64,000 nt of DNA from CAMLHU01 sp049680185 (GTDB lineage Bacteria; Gemmatimonadota; Gemmatimonadetes; Gemmatimonadales; GWC2-71-9): positions 1-64,000 of the forward strand of contig JBAUHI010000043.1 of NCBI GenBank assembly GCA_049680185.1, read 5' to 3'. Position numbers and translations under genes: made by a program. The notes under the pieces were generated by a model, which did no database searches, had not been told where the DNA came from, and was given only the letters and a program-made list of their open reading frames with translations. How positions within the stretch are numbered: the first letter of the stretch is position 1; the number at the start of each line of letters is the position of its first letter. Positions 16,203 to 24,362 of this stretch are shown here, one piece after another.

Positions 16203-16430
16203 ATGCCGATCAATGTCCTGATCCTCGTTGCATGCGGCGTGCTCTACTATCGTATTGGTCAGCACGACTATGGCCAGGGATTTTTCACGGCCGGCATCAG
16301 TGTCGCGCTATCGCTCATCACCGCCTTCGGGCTCTCCTGGGGTTGGCTCGGCCAAGTGGTCGTCCAGGCGGGATTGCTGGGGGCGCTGACCGCGTACAAC
16401 ATGCGCCGTCAGGATCGCGCCGCCCCGTAA
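16203..16430 (+). CDS. small membrane protein (cassette gene)
   Basis: A 75-residue protein with two or three hydrophobic stretches (VLILVACGVLYY, SVALSLITAFGLSWGWLG, VVVQAGLLGALTAY) and a short polar tail. No family is recognised. It is followed by attC 8, so it fits a cassette gene. The ribosome site is poor (GAGGCGAT). Confidence 0.55.
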   Translation: MPINVLILVACGVLYYRIGQHDYGQGFFTAGISVALSLITAFGLSWGWLGQVVVQAGLLGALTAYNMRRQDRAAP

Positions 16431-16452
16431 TGAGCGCCGGTCGATGCCCTGG

Positions 16453-16585
16453 CGATCGTACGTAGGGTGGACGGGTCGTACAATTCCGGGCGCGGTAGGT
16501 CGGCGATGGATCGCAAAGTCCAAGCGAGACCAATGCATTCGTTCATCCTGACCCTACACCCGAAGCTCGAGTGCGGCCGTTGGGC
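16453..16585 (+). repeat. attC recombination site 8 (long form, diverged)
   Basis: The right box GTTGGGC (16579-16585) fits GTTRRRY exactly, and the right arm CACCCGAAGCTCGAGTGCGGCC resembles CGCCCGCAGCTCAAGCGCGAG. The spacer piece GACCAATGCATTCGTTCATCC repeats that of site 1. The left arm is strongly diverged (GTAGGGTGGACGGGTCGTAC), still pairing by GTAGGGT with ACCCTAC, and no clear RYYYAAC box remains, so the left boundary is approximate. Confidence 0.6.
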
Positions 16586-16633
16586 CGCACCACATCATTC
16601 ACGTCGCTGCACTGACATCACGAAGGGGACCCC

Positions 16634-17125
16634 ATGCGTTCGTTCGCCAGGGCCGGTGTGACGTTCGGGAAGGCCATCGCCGTGCTGATGCTGGCAAGCA
16701 GTTCCATGCTGTTCGCGCAGACGCCGCAGGAGCGCGTCCACCATATGTCGCATGGCACCATGCCCTTCACGATGGCGAAGACGGTACACATCTTCACCAT
16801 GACAGAGTCGGGAGGCGTGCAACGGGTCGTGGTGAGGGATCCACGCGACAGCGATCAAGTTGCGCTGATCCAGGAACACCTTTTGCACGAGGCTGAGAAC
16901 TTCCGGCGGGGGGACTATGCGGACCTGGCACAGTTGCATGGCGCAGACATGCCGGGGCTCAAGGAACTGCGGGCTGGTGCCGCGGGCATCACCGTTTCAT
17001 ATGCAAAGCTTGCCGCAGGCGCCGAGATCACCTTTACAACGACCGATCTCCATCTGTTGACCGCCATCCATCGCTGGTTCGGTGCGCAGCTTTCCGAACA
17101 CGGTGCCGACGCCAAGGCAGAGTGA
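16634..17125 (+). CDS. secreted protein of unknown function (cassette gene)
   Basis: A 163-residue protein. The leader (MRSFARAGVTFGKAIAVLML, cleaved after SSMLFAQ) directs export. The mature part contains KTVHIFTMTESGGVQRVVV, then IQEHLLHEAENFRRGDYADL and FTTTDLHLLTAIHRWFGAQL, with several His. Similar proteins are common in soil bacteria; in my recollection some database entries call them aspartate carbamoyltransferase, but no such catalytic motif is present. AAGGGG precedes the ATG. It directly follows attC 8 and is the last gene I would place in the array. Confidence 0.65.
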   Translation: MRSFARAGVTFGKAIAVLMLASSSMLFAQTPQERVHHMSHGTMPFTMAKTVHIFTMTESGGVQRVVVRDPRDSDQVALIQEHLLHEAENFRRGDYADLAQLHGADMPGLKELRAGAAGITVSYAKLAAGAEITFTTTDLHLLTAIHRWFGAQLSEHGADAKAE

Positions 17126-17187
17126 GCCGCAGCAGCGCACCCGGCGCTGCATCTGACGCCATGACGCCACTCGGCCCTGCGCTCGCA

Positions 17188-17215
17188 TTCGGGCGCAACG
17201 GCCCTGTGGTATAGT
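17188..17215 (+). promoter_or_regulatory. candidate promoter before the aminotransferase
   Basis: TATAGT at 17210-17215 is a good -10; TTCGGG at 17188-17193, 16 bases upstream, is a weak -35. It lies about 130 bases before the aminotransferase start in a 217-base gap that holds no attC. Confidence 0.3.
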
Positions 17216-17342
17216 TCTACGCCCCCAGGGACCGGCGATACGCTGACGCGCCACTTTCAGTTCGAACCGGCGCCGACCGACGATGACCCGTCGAGATCAC
17301 CGATCGTTGCGCGCTGGTCGTCGCTGTCCACCATGAGGTCAG

Positions 17343-18569
17343 ATGAGTTCGCTTGAGGCGAAATTCGCGGCGCTTGGCACCGATCACGCGCCGGGCCAGG
17401 AAGTGCGACAGGGCGATGCGCTCCCCGACGCCGTGCTGCGCGGAGGGCCGTTGCCGGGGATCCCCGTGGACTTCTCCCATGGGGACGTGAACGCCACGGC
17501 CTTTGCGCCAGCGCCCGGTGCCCTGGACGCCTTCATCGAGGGCGAGCATCGCGGCGGCACGCAGGCGTACACGGAGTACCGTGGCGGCGCCGAGCTGCGC
17601 GACCAGGTGGCCCGAAAGCTCGCGACGTTCACCGGTCATCCGATCGCGGCGGCAGAGGAGCTGATCATCACGCCCGGCACCCAAGGCGCCCTGTTCCTGG
17701 CCCTTGGGGCGACGGTGAATGCGGGGGACAGGGTCGCCATCGTGTGGCCCGACTACTTCGCGAACCGCAAGCTGGTGACCTTCCTGGGTGCTGAGGTCGT
17801 CCCGGTGCGGCTCGACCACCTGGCCCACACCGACCGGGCCGGCCTCGACCTGGATGCGCTGGAAGCGGTGTTCAAGTCCGGGGTGCGGACCTTCCTCTTC
17901 TCCAATCCCAACAATCCGACCGGGGTGATCTATTCACCCCGGGAAATTGCGGGTATCGTCGAGTTGGCCGACCGCTATGGCGTGACCGCGATCGTGGATC
18001 AATTGTACTCGCGACTGCAGTACTCCGGTCAGAGGTATACGCACCTGTGTGCGTCAGGGATCGCGGCCGACCGGGTGATCACCATCATGGGGCCGTCAAA
18101 GACCGAGTCCCTGAGCGGGTACCGACTCGGTGTCGCGTTCGGCGCGGCTCACTTGATCGACCGCGCCGAACAGTTGCAGGCGATCGTGTCGCTCAGGGCA
18201 CCGGGCTATTCGCAGGCGGTGCTGCGCACCTGGTTCAATGAGCCGGAGGGATGGCTGGCCGAGCGCACCCGACAGCACCAGGCCATTCGGGACGACCTGA
18301 TCGCTTTGTTCAGGGCTGTTCCCGGTCTCTCGGTCCGCACGCCCGAGGCGGGGAGTTACCTCTTCCCCCGCTTGCCGGCGTTGAGTCTGTCGCTACATGA
18401 CTTTGTGCGCGCGCTTCGGGCGCAGGCCGGCGCGATCGTCACGCCGGGCACCGAATTCAGCCCTGACGCTACCGACAGCATCCGGCTCAATTTCTCGCAG
18501 AATCACCCTGCGGCGGTCGCAGCGGTCCAACGGATCATTCAGTTGATCGAGCGCTACCGCGACGCGTGA
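17343..18569 (+). CDS. pyridoxal-phosphate aminotransferase, class I/II
   Basis: A 408-residue fold-type I aminotransferase. TPGTQGALFLALGATV holds the cofactor phosphate loop, FSNPNNPTGV the substrate/cofactor Asn-Pro block, AIVDQLYSRLQY the Asp that contacts the pyridine nitrogen, and GPSKTESLSGYRLG the Schiff-base Lys. Near the C-terminus SIRLNFSQNHP carries the substrate carboxylate Arg. Specificity cannot be read from sequence; aspartate- or aromatic-type amino acids are common in this class. It is followed 7 bases later by the metal transporter, so the two are probably co-transcribed. Confidence 0.88.
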   Translation: MSSLEAKFAALGTDHAPGQEVRQGDALPDAVLRGGPLPGIPVDFSHGDVNATAFAPAPGALDAFIEGEHRGGTQAYTEYRGGAELRDQVARKLATFTGHPIAAAEELIITPGTQGALFLALGATVNAGDRVAIVWPDYFANRKLVTFLGAEVVPVRLDHLAHTDRAGLDLDALEAVFKSGVRTFLFSNPNNPTGVIYSPREIAGIVELADRYGVTAIVDQLYSRLQYSGQRYTHLCASGIAADRVITIMGPSKTESLSGYRLGVAFGAAHLIDRAEQLQAIVSLRAPGYSQAVLRTWFNEPEGWLAERTRQHQAIRDDLIALFRAVPGLSVRTPEAGSYLFPRLPALSLSLHDFVRALRAQAGAIVTPGTEFSPDATDSIRLNFSQNHPAAVAAVQRIIQLIERYRDA

Positions 18570-18576
18570 AGCCCTG

Positions 18577-19635
18577 ATGGCCCAGCTCCGCCACCTCTTC
18601 CGCGATGACGGGACCGACATCCGGCGCCGGCTGCTGGTGCTCTACGCGCTCCTGGCCGTCGTCAACGTGGGCGGGTGGATCTGGGCGCTTGCGGCGTTCC
18701 GGCACTACCCCCTGCTCCTGGGCACCGCACTCCTGGCGTACGGGCTCGGGCTGCGCCATGCCATCGATGCAGACCACATCGCCGCCATCGACAACGTGAC
18801 GCGCAAGCTGATGCAGGAGGGGAAGCGGCCGATCGGGATCGGGTTCTTCTTCTCGCTGGGGCACTCCACGGTGGTGGTGGTGGCCTCGGTCGCGATCGCG
18901 GCGACGGCCATCGCCCTCAACACGCACTTCCAGGCGCTGCACCAGATCGGCGGCGTCATCGGCACGGCGGTGTCGGCAGGTTTCCTGCTGGTCATTGCGG
19001 TGATGAACCTGTTCATCCTGGTCTCGGTGTACCGGACCTTCCATCGCGTGCAGCGGGAGGGACGCTGCCTGGAGGAGGACCTCGACACGTTGCTGGCGGG
19101 CGGCGGCTTGCTGGCGCGGCTCTTCCGACCGATGTTCGCCATGATCCGTCGCAGCTGGCACATGTATCCGCTCGGCCTGCTCTTCGGGCTCGGCTTCGAC
19201 ACCGCGACCGAGATCGGCCTGCTCGGCATTTCGGCTGCCGAAGCGGCCCGGGGGATGAGCCTGTGGAACATCCTCGTATTCCCGGCGCTGTTCACGGCGG
19301 GGATGTCGCTGGTGGACACCACCGACAGCGTGCTGATGGTGGGCGCCTACGGCTGGGCGTTCACGACGCCCATCCGGAAGCTCTATTACAACATGACCAT
19401 CACCTTCGTCTCCGTGATCGTGGCGCTGCTGGTGGGCGGCCTCGAGGTATTGGGGCTGGTGGGCAGCAAGCTGGGCCTTGGTGGTGCGTTCTGGGACGGG
19501 ATCGCCACGCTGAACGGCGATTTCGGCTCCATCGGCTACCTCATCATCGGCGTCTTCGTGTTGAGCTGGATCGGCTCGCTCGTCATCTACCGCCTCAAGG
19601 GCTATGACGCGCTGGAGGCGGTCCGCGAGGGGTGA
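18577..19635 (+). CDS. nickel/cobalt transporter, NiCoT (HoxN/NixA) family
   Basis: A 352-residue inner-membrane permease with about eight spans. The signature HAIDADHIAAIDN (HX4DH) in the second span binds the metal ion, and LGFDTATEIGLLG, FTAGMSLVDTTD are the other conserved NiCoT blocks. The His-rich loop seen in some members is absent. It takes up Ni2+ or Co2+ at low concentration for metalloenzymes. Selectivity cannot be decided and no urease or hydrogenase genes are nearby. It overlaps the downstream gene only if that gene used an upstream GTG. Confidence 0.92.
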   Translation: MAQLRHLFRDDGTDIRRRLLVLYALLAVVNVGGWIWALAAFRHYPLLLGTALLAYGLGLRHAIDADHIAAIDNVTRKLMQEGKRPIGIGFFFSLGHSTVVVVASVAIAATAIALNTHFQALHQIGGVIGTAVSAGFLLVIAVMNLFILVSVYRTFHRVQREGRCLEEDLDTLLAGGGLLARLFRPMFAMIRRSWHMYPLGLLFGLGFDTATEIGLLGISAAEAARGMSLWNILVFPALFTAGMSLVDTTDSVLMVGAYGWAFTTPIRKLYYNMTITFVSVIVALLVGGLEVLGLVGSKLGLGGAFWDGIATLNGDFGSIGYLIIGVFVLSWIGSLVIYRLKGYDALEAVREG

Positions 19636-19712
19636 ACGCCTCGGCGGACCAGCGGGAAGCGATAGCGGCGTCCGCGGTTGCCCGTCCCCGATATCGGCGG
19701 TACGCTTACGAC

Positions 19713-20258
<546 letters not shown>

Positions 20259-20274
20259 CCAAAGGAGGCCCACG

Positions 20275-20646
20275 ATGAACACGCTGTTGTGGATCCTGCA
20301 GGCCCTCGGCGCGCTCCTGTATGGAGCGTCGGGCGTCATGAAGGTCTTCCTGTTCGACAAGGTGAGCGAAGGCGTCCCATCTTTCGGTGCGTTGCCGCGG
20401 CAAACCTGGACGGCCCTCGGCATCCTCGAACTCGCCTGCACGGTCGGGCTGATCGTCCCCGCCGCCTTTCACTGGCACCCGGCCCTGACCGTCGTGGCCG
20501 CCACGATCCTCGCGATCGAGAGCCTCGTGTTCATCGGGGTGCACGTCAAGTATCGCGAGATGGCACCCATCATCATGAGCGCCGTGCTCGGCCTCCTCAT
20601 GGCGTTCATCGCGTACGGCCGAATGGCCCTGACGCCGATCCTCTGA
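20275..20646 (+). CDS. DoxX-like membrane protein
   Basis: A 123-residue protein with four membrane spans. It opens with LLWILQALGALLYGASGVMK, then TALGILELACTVGLIVP, which is the DoxX/DoxX-like pattern. These proteins are small inner-membrane subunits with proposed roles in quinone or oxidative-stress reactions. AAAGGAGG precedes the ATG. It lies 16 bases after the reductase and 39 before the VOC gene. Confidence 0.8.
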   Translation: MNTLLWILQALGALLYGASGVMKVFLFDKVSEGVPSFGALPRQTWTALGILELACTVGLIVPAAFHWHPALTVVAATILAIESLVFIGVHVKYREMAPIIMSAVLGLLMAFIAYGRMALTPIL

Positions 20647-20685
20647 CCGGCCGACCTCGGCCCGCGCCCCACAGGAGAGGTGCAT

Positions 20686-21090
20686 ATGAGACGAGCGACC
20701 GGCATCGGCGGCATCTTCTTCAAGGCCAAGGACGCCCCTGCCCTGCAGGCCTGGTACCAGCGCCACCTCGGCATCGACGTCCAGCCGTGGGGCGGCGCTG
20801 CGTTCGACTGGACCGACGCGGAGGGCAAGCCCACCGGCGGAACGACCGCCTGGTCGATCGATCCTGCGACCAGCGACCATTTCGCGCCGAGCACCGCCGC
20901 GTTCATGGTCAACTACCGCGTCGAAGACCTGCACGCCCTGCTCAAGGCGCTCAAGGCGGAAGGCTGCAACGTCCTCGAGAAGATCGACGACTCGGAGTTT
21001 GGCAAGTTCGGCTGGGTCATCGACCCCGAGGGGAACAAGGTCGAACTCTGGGAGCCGATGATCCGGGACGACGAGAATACGGGAGACTAG
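20686..21090 (+). CDS. VOC superfamily protein (glyoxalase-like)
   Basis: A 134-residue single VOC domain. It opens GIGGIFFKAKDAPALQAWYQ, RHLGIDV, and closes with GKFGWVIDPEGNKVELWEP, the usual metal-ligand Glu context. CAGGAGAGG sets the start at 20686. It is probably a detoxification or resistance-type lyase/dioxygenase of unknown substrate. It ends the RibD_C-DoxX-VOC operon. Confidence 0.88.
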   Translation: MRRATGIGGIFFKAKDAPALQAWYQRHLGIDVQPWGGAAFDWTDAEGKPTGGTTAWSIDPATSDHFAPSTAAFMVNYRVEDLHALLKALKAEGCNVLEKIDDSEFGKFGWVIDPEGNKVELWEPMIRDDENTGD

Positions 21091-21211
21091 GCCTGGCCTC
21101 CGGCCCGCGTCCCGGCCGAGGGCTGGACTTGCGGCCCCTCCCGGTGCGAGCTTTTCCCCGGCACTACCCCAGTATGCGGCGCACCCCCTGGCGTTCAGCT
21201 GAGGATCATCA

Positions 21212-21934
21212 ATGCGGTTCGTCGTCTTTCTCGGTGCAGCAATCGCGATCAGCTGCGCCGGCAAGCCACAACCTGCGGCCCCGGCGCCTGCTCCGGGCAT
21301 CGTCCGTGCCCCACCCGAGACGGTCACGGTCCGTGACCCCGAGATGGAGCGCGCACTCGCGCGGGCCAATGTCCAGTTGCTCGAGCGCTCGGCGCGTCTC
21401 GAGGATATGGATCGGCGGCTCACCGAGGCGACCACCGAAGTGGTCCGCGCGATGGCCCGCCTCCGCTCTCTGGCCACGCGCGCGGAAGCAGCCTCCGCGA
21501 TCGCCGAGGCCGAGGTGACGCTCCAACAGCTGCGGGGCCGTGCGGGGCAACAAACCCCACCGGAAGTGGCCCAGGCGGACGCAGCGTTGCACTCGGCCAG
21601 TGCGGCCTTCGACGCCGCCAACTACGGCGGGGCGGTCTATCTTGCCACCCAGGCCAAGCGCGCGGCGACCGCCGGCCGCGGCCGCCTTGCCGAAAGCGGG
21701 GACGCAGCGCTACTCCCCGGCGAGCGGCTCTTCGCGCTCCCGGTCTCCCTCACCACCACCTCGAACGCCAATCTCCGCGCCGCACCGAGCGGCTCCGCGT
21801 CGGTGGTCTCGACGGTCCCCGCCGGCACGGCGCTCACGGCATACTCGTATCAGCAGGACTGGTTGAAGGTGGCTACGCCTCAGGGCGCCAGCGCCTGGAT
21901 CAACCAGAGCGTGGTGCGGAGCGCGACCCCCTAA
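21212..21934 (+). CDS. lipoprotein with coiled coil and SH3b domain
   Basis: A 240-residue protein. The leader VVFLGAAIAISCAG ends in a lipobox Cys. A proline/alanine linker is followed by a long helical, coiled-coil-like region (about 45-160) and a C-terminal bacterial SH3 domain (NLRAAPSGSASVVSTVPAGT, then QQDWLKVATPQGASAWI). Such proteins usually bind cell-wall material. It converges with the diguanylate cyclase, and the two stop regions overlap by 4 bases. Confidence 0.75.
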   Translation: MRFVVFLGAAIAISCAGKPQPAAPAPAPGIVRAPPETVTVRDPEMERALARANVQLLERSARLEDMDRRLTEATTEVVRAMARLRSLATRAEAASAIAEAEVTLQQLRGRAGQQTPPEVAQADAALHSASAAFDAANYGGAVYLATQAKRAATAGRGRLAESGDAALLPGERLFALPVSLTTTSNANLRAAPSGSASVVSTVPAGTALTAYSYQQDWLKVATPQGASAWINQSVVRSATP

Positions 21935-23607
21935 TCCGCGGTGGTGACCCGGTTGCGCCCTTCCTGCTTGGACCGGTAGAGCGCTTCATCCGCGGCGACG
22001 ATCAGCGCGTCCGGCGTGCGACCATGCTGGGGGAACAGGGCCAGACCGATCGAGACCGTCACCCGCGCCTCGGCACCACTGGCCTCGATCACAAATTGAT
22101 GTTCTTCGGTGGCCGCGCGGATCCGCTCGGCCTTCTGGACCGCGCCCGCCACCGTGCTCTCGGGAAGGATCACCACGAACTCCTCGCCGCCGAAGCGCGC
22201 CACCGTGTCCCCATTCCGGGTATTCTGCTCGAGGACCCGCGCAAGCTGCCGGAGCACCGCATCCCCCGCCGGGTGCCCGTGGGTGTCGTTGAGGGACTTG
22301 AAGCGATCGACGTCGAGCATCAGCACTGCGCAGGTGCGCTGGTGACGCTCGTGTCGCTGAACCTCCTGCTCAAGCTCGGTGTCGAGGTGCCGGCGATTGG
22401 CGAGGCCGGTGAGTTCATCGGTGACCGAGAGGCGCTCAAGTTCGGCGCGCCCGTCGCGCAGCCGGCGCACCATGTCGTTGAAGACGGCTGTGAGCTGTGA
22501 GACCTCACCCCCGCCGGAGACCGGGACCTCCACCTCGAGATCGCCCCGGGCCACCTGGTCGGCCGCGTGGGAAAGACGTTCGAGCGGCAGCACGACGAGG
22601 AGGCCGAGCCCGTAGGCCAGCGAGCCGACCACCAACAGCAGCAGCAAGACCAGGATCACGGTGGTGTTGCGCAACCGCCGGATCCCGTCGAAGGCGGTGG
22701 TCGCCGGGATCTCGGCCACGGTCACCCAGTCCGCCGAGGGCACCGGCGCCTGCATGCCCAGGACGTTGACGCCATCGGAGGAGCGGTAGGCCACCGACCG
22801 CCCGGTGTCGGCCTGCAGGAGCGCCCCCAGGGTCGTCACCGGGAACGTCGTGGCGTTCGTGCCGACGGCGACGACGACTTGCCCGTCGGGACGCACGACG
22901 ATGACCCGGCCGGCCGCGCCGGCCTGATCGCCCTGGACCGGTTTCTCGATCCCGGTGAAGTTGAGGCGGGCGACCAGCATGCCGAGGAAGCGCCCCGCCG
23001 CGTTCACAATGGGGACCGCCACTTCCATGGTGGCGATGGAGGCCGAGTCGGCGCGCTTCGGATCGCCGAGGACCGCCCCCCCCTCCCGGGCCCGGCGCAC
23101 CCAGTCGGCGCTGAGGTCCAGCTTCCCGGTGGCGCGCCCGGTATGGGCGACCGTGCGAAGATCCGGCGCCAAGACGATCAGCGCGTCCAGGTCCGGGAAG
23201 CGTACGTCGACCGAGTTGAGGTAGTCGGCGAGCCGGTGCGCGCCACCACCGCCCCGTTCGAGGTTTTCGGTGACCTCGTAGGACGCTGCGAAGACCCGCA
23301 AGTTGTAGATCTGACCCTTGAGCCAGAGCCCCACCTCGCGCGCCGATTGATCGCTCGAGTTCTCGAGCTCCCGGTTCAGCGCGGAGTCGAGCGCTCGGCG
23401 GTTCTGGCGGTAGGAGATCCACCCGGTGGCCAGCGACGGGATGAGTGTCGCCAGCACCGCGAGGGTGAGGATGGTGGTCCGTACGCTGCCGAGGCCGACC
23501 CGGCGGAGGGCGCTCCCGACCCGGGATTCCCAGAGAACGCGGACTTGGAGCTGGATCGAATGGCGCGGCACGAACGGAAGATGGGGTCGGTGGCGGTTGC
23601 GCGCCAC
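21931..23607 (-). CDS. membrane diguanylate cyclase with Cache sensor, HAMP and GGDEF
   Basis: About 558 residues from the GTG at 23607. It has one membrane helix (ILTLAVLATLIPSLATGW), a periplasmic dCache-like sensor, a second helix (TTVILVLLLLLVVGSLAYGL), HAMP, and a GGDEF domain with the active signature FGGEEF. RNGD five residues before it is an inhibitory I-site, so it should make c-di-GMP with product feedback. The N-terminus is uncertain: the frame is open to a GTG at 23841, but the first 80-100 residues look non-coding, and GTG at 23607 or 23571 are the best remaining starts; neither has a good ribosome site. Confidence 0.85.
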   Translation of the reverse strand: MARNRHRPHLPFVPRHSIQLQVRVLWESRVGSALRRVGLGSVRTTILTLAVLATLIPSLATGWISYRQNRRALDSALNRELENSSDQSAREVGLWLKGQIYNLRVFAASYEVTENLERGGGGAHRLADYLNSVDVRFPDLDALIVLAPDLRTVAHTGRATGKLDLSADWVRRAREGGAVLGDPKRADSASIATMEVAVPIVNAAGRFLGMLVARLNFTGIEKPVQGDQAGAAGRVIVVRPDGQVVVAVGTNATTFPVTTLGALLQADTGRSVAYRSSDGVNVLGMQAPVPSADWVTVAEIPATTAFDGIRRLRNTTVILVLLLLLVVGSLAYGLGLLVVLPLERLSHAADQVARGDLEVEVPVSGGGEVSQLTAVFNDMVRRLRDGRAELERLSVTDELTGLANRRHLDTELEQEVQRHERHQRTCAVLMLDVDRFKSLNDTHGHPAGDAVLRQLARVLEQNTRNGDTVARFGGEEFVVILPESTVAGAVQKAERIRAATEEHQFVIEASGAEARVTVSIGLALFPQHGRTPDALIVAADEALYRSKQEGRNRVTTAD

Positions 23608-23970
23608 TGGAAGGCCGCCAGCAGTCCCCGCTCGATGGCGGTCTGCCCTGCACCCGTGACTGGCCGCGCGATGGTGAACAACGTCTTCATCCACCACAGC
23701 TACGGGTGGAGGGATCAGAACTTGCCATCTCCAGCGAGACCGCTGCGACTGTATTCGTCGGATCACATCAAGGAAGCATCGATCCTGGGCCAGTCCACGT
23801 AGAGATGCCGTGGTCCGCGCCGCCGGATTCCGGCATATCACGTATCGATGATACGACGCTGCCGCATTCCAGCCGCGGAATCCCTCAAAGCCAGCTTGTC
23901 GGCCCGCCGCTCGGGTGCGCCCAGTTGGGACGCCCCCGGCGGCCCAGGTCGTCGGCGGCTTCCCCTTGCG

Positions 23971-24006
23971 CTTCTACAGGTCGTCACGTACTCTCTCTTG
24001 TAGAAG
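23971..24006. promoter_or_regulatory. inverted repeat upstream of padR
   Basis: CTTCTACA (23971-23978) and TGTAGAAG (23999-24006) are exact 8-base inverted arms 20 bases apart, ending 16 bases before the padR start. Spacing and position fit an operator for a dimeric PadR regulator acting on its own operon. The repeat is visible; binding is inferred. Confidence 0.5.
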
Positions 24007-24022
24007 CACAAGGGGGAACATC

Positions 24023-24355
24023 GTGGCACAGGAAGGACTCGACCTCCCGCAGGGCACGCTGGACCTGCTGATCCTCAAGGTGCTCTCGCTGGGGCCGCAG
24101 CACGGCTGGGCCATTTCCGAGCGGCTGCATCAGGTGTCACGGGCCACACTCGAGGTGCCTCAGGGCTCGCTCTATCCGGCCCTGCACCGGCTCGAGCGCC
24201 GAGGCTGGATCGCGGCCAAGTGGGGCACCTCCGAAAACAATCGCCGTGCCAAGTTCTACGAGCTGACCCGGTCGGGGGTGCGGCAGCTCGACGCCGAGGC
24301 CGAGGATTGGCGGCGGCTCGCGGCGGCGGTGGCCTCCATCCTCCGGATGGCGTAG
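24023..24355 (+). CDS. PadR-family transcriptional regulator
   Basis: A 110-residue winged-helix protein. The GTG at 24023 follows AAGGGGGAAC and gives AQEGLDLPQGTLDLLILKVL, the usual start of the ADOP-linked PadR group, followed by GPQHGWAISERLHQVSRATL, QGSLYPALHRLERRGWI and the wing AKFYELTRSG. It lies 7 bases before the permease gene. PadR-ADOP pairs are very frequent in Acidobacteria and Gemmatimonadota. The effector is unknown. Confidence 0.92.
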   Translation: MAQEGLDLPQGTLDLLILKVLSLGPQHGWAISERLHQVSRATLEVPQGSLYPALHRLERRGWIAAKWGTSENNRRAKFYELTRSGVRQLDAEAEDWRRLAAAVASILRMA

Positions 24356-24362
24356 GCCACGG

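Noticed and set aside
22567..23802. 411-codon + strand frame opposite the diguanylate cyclase
   Set aside because: Antisense shadow with no recognisable domain; the GGDEF, I-site and HAMP motifs are on the minus strand.
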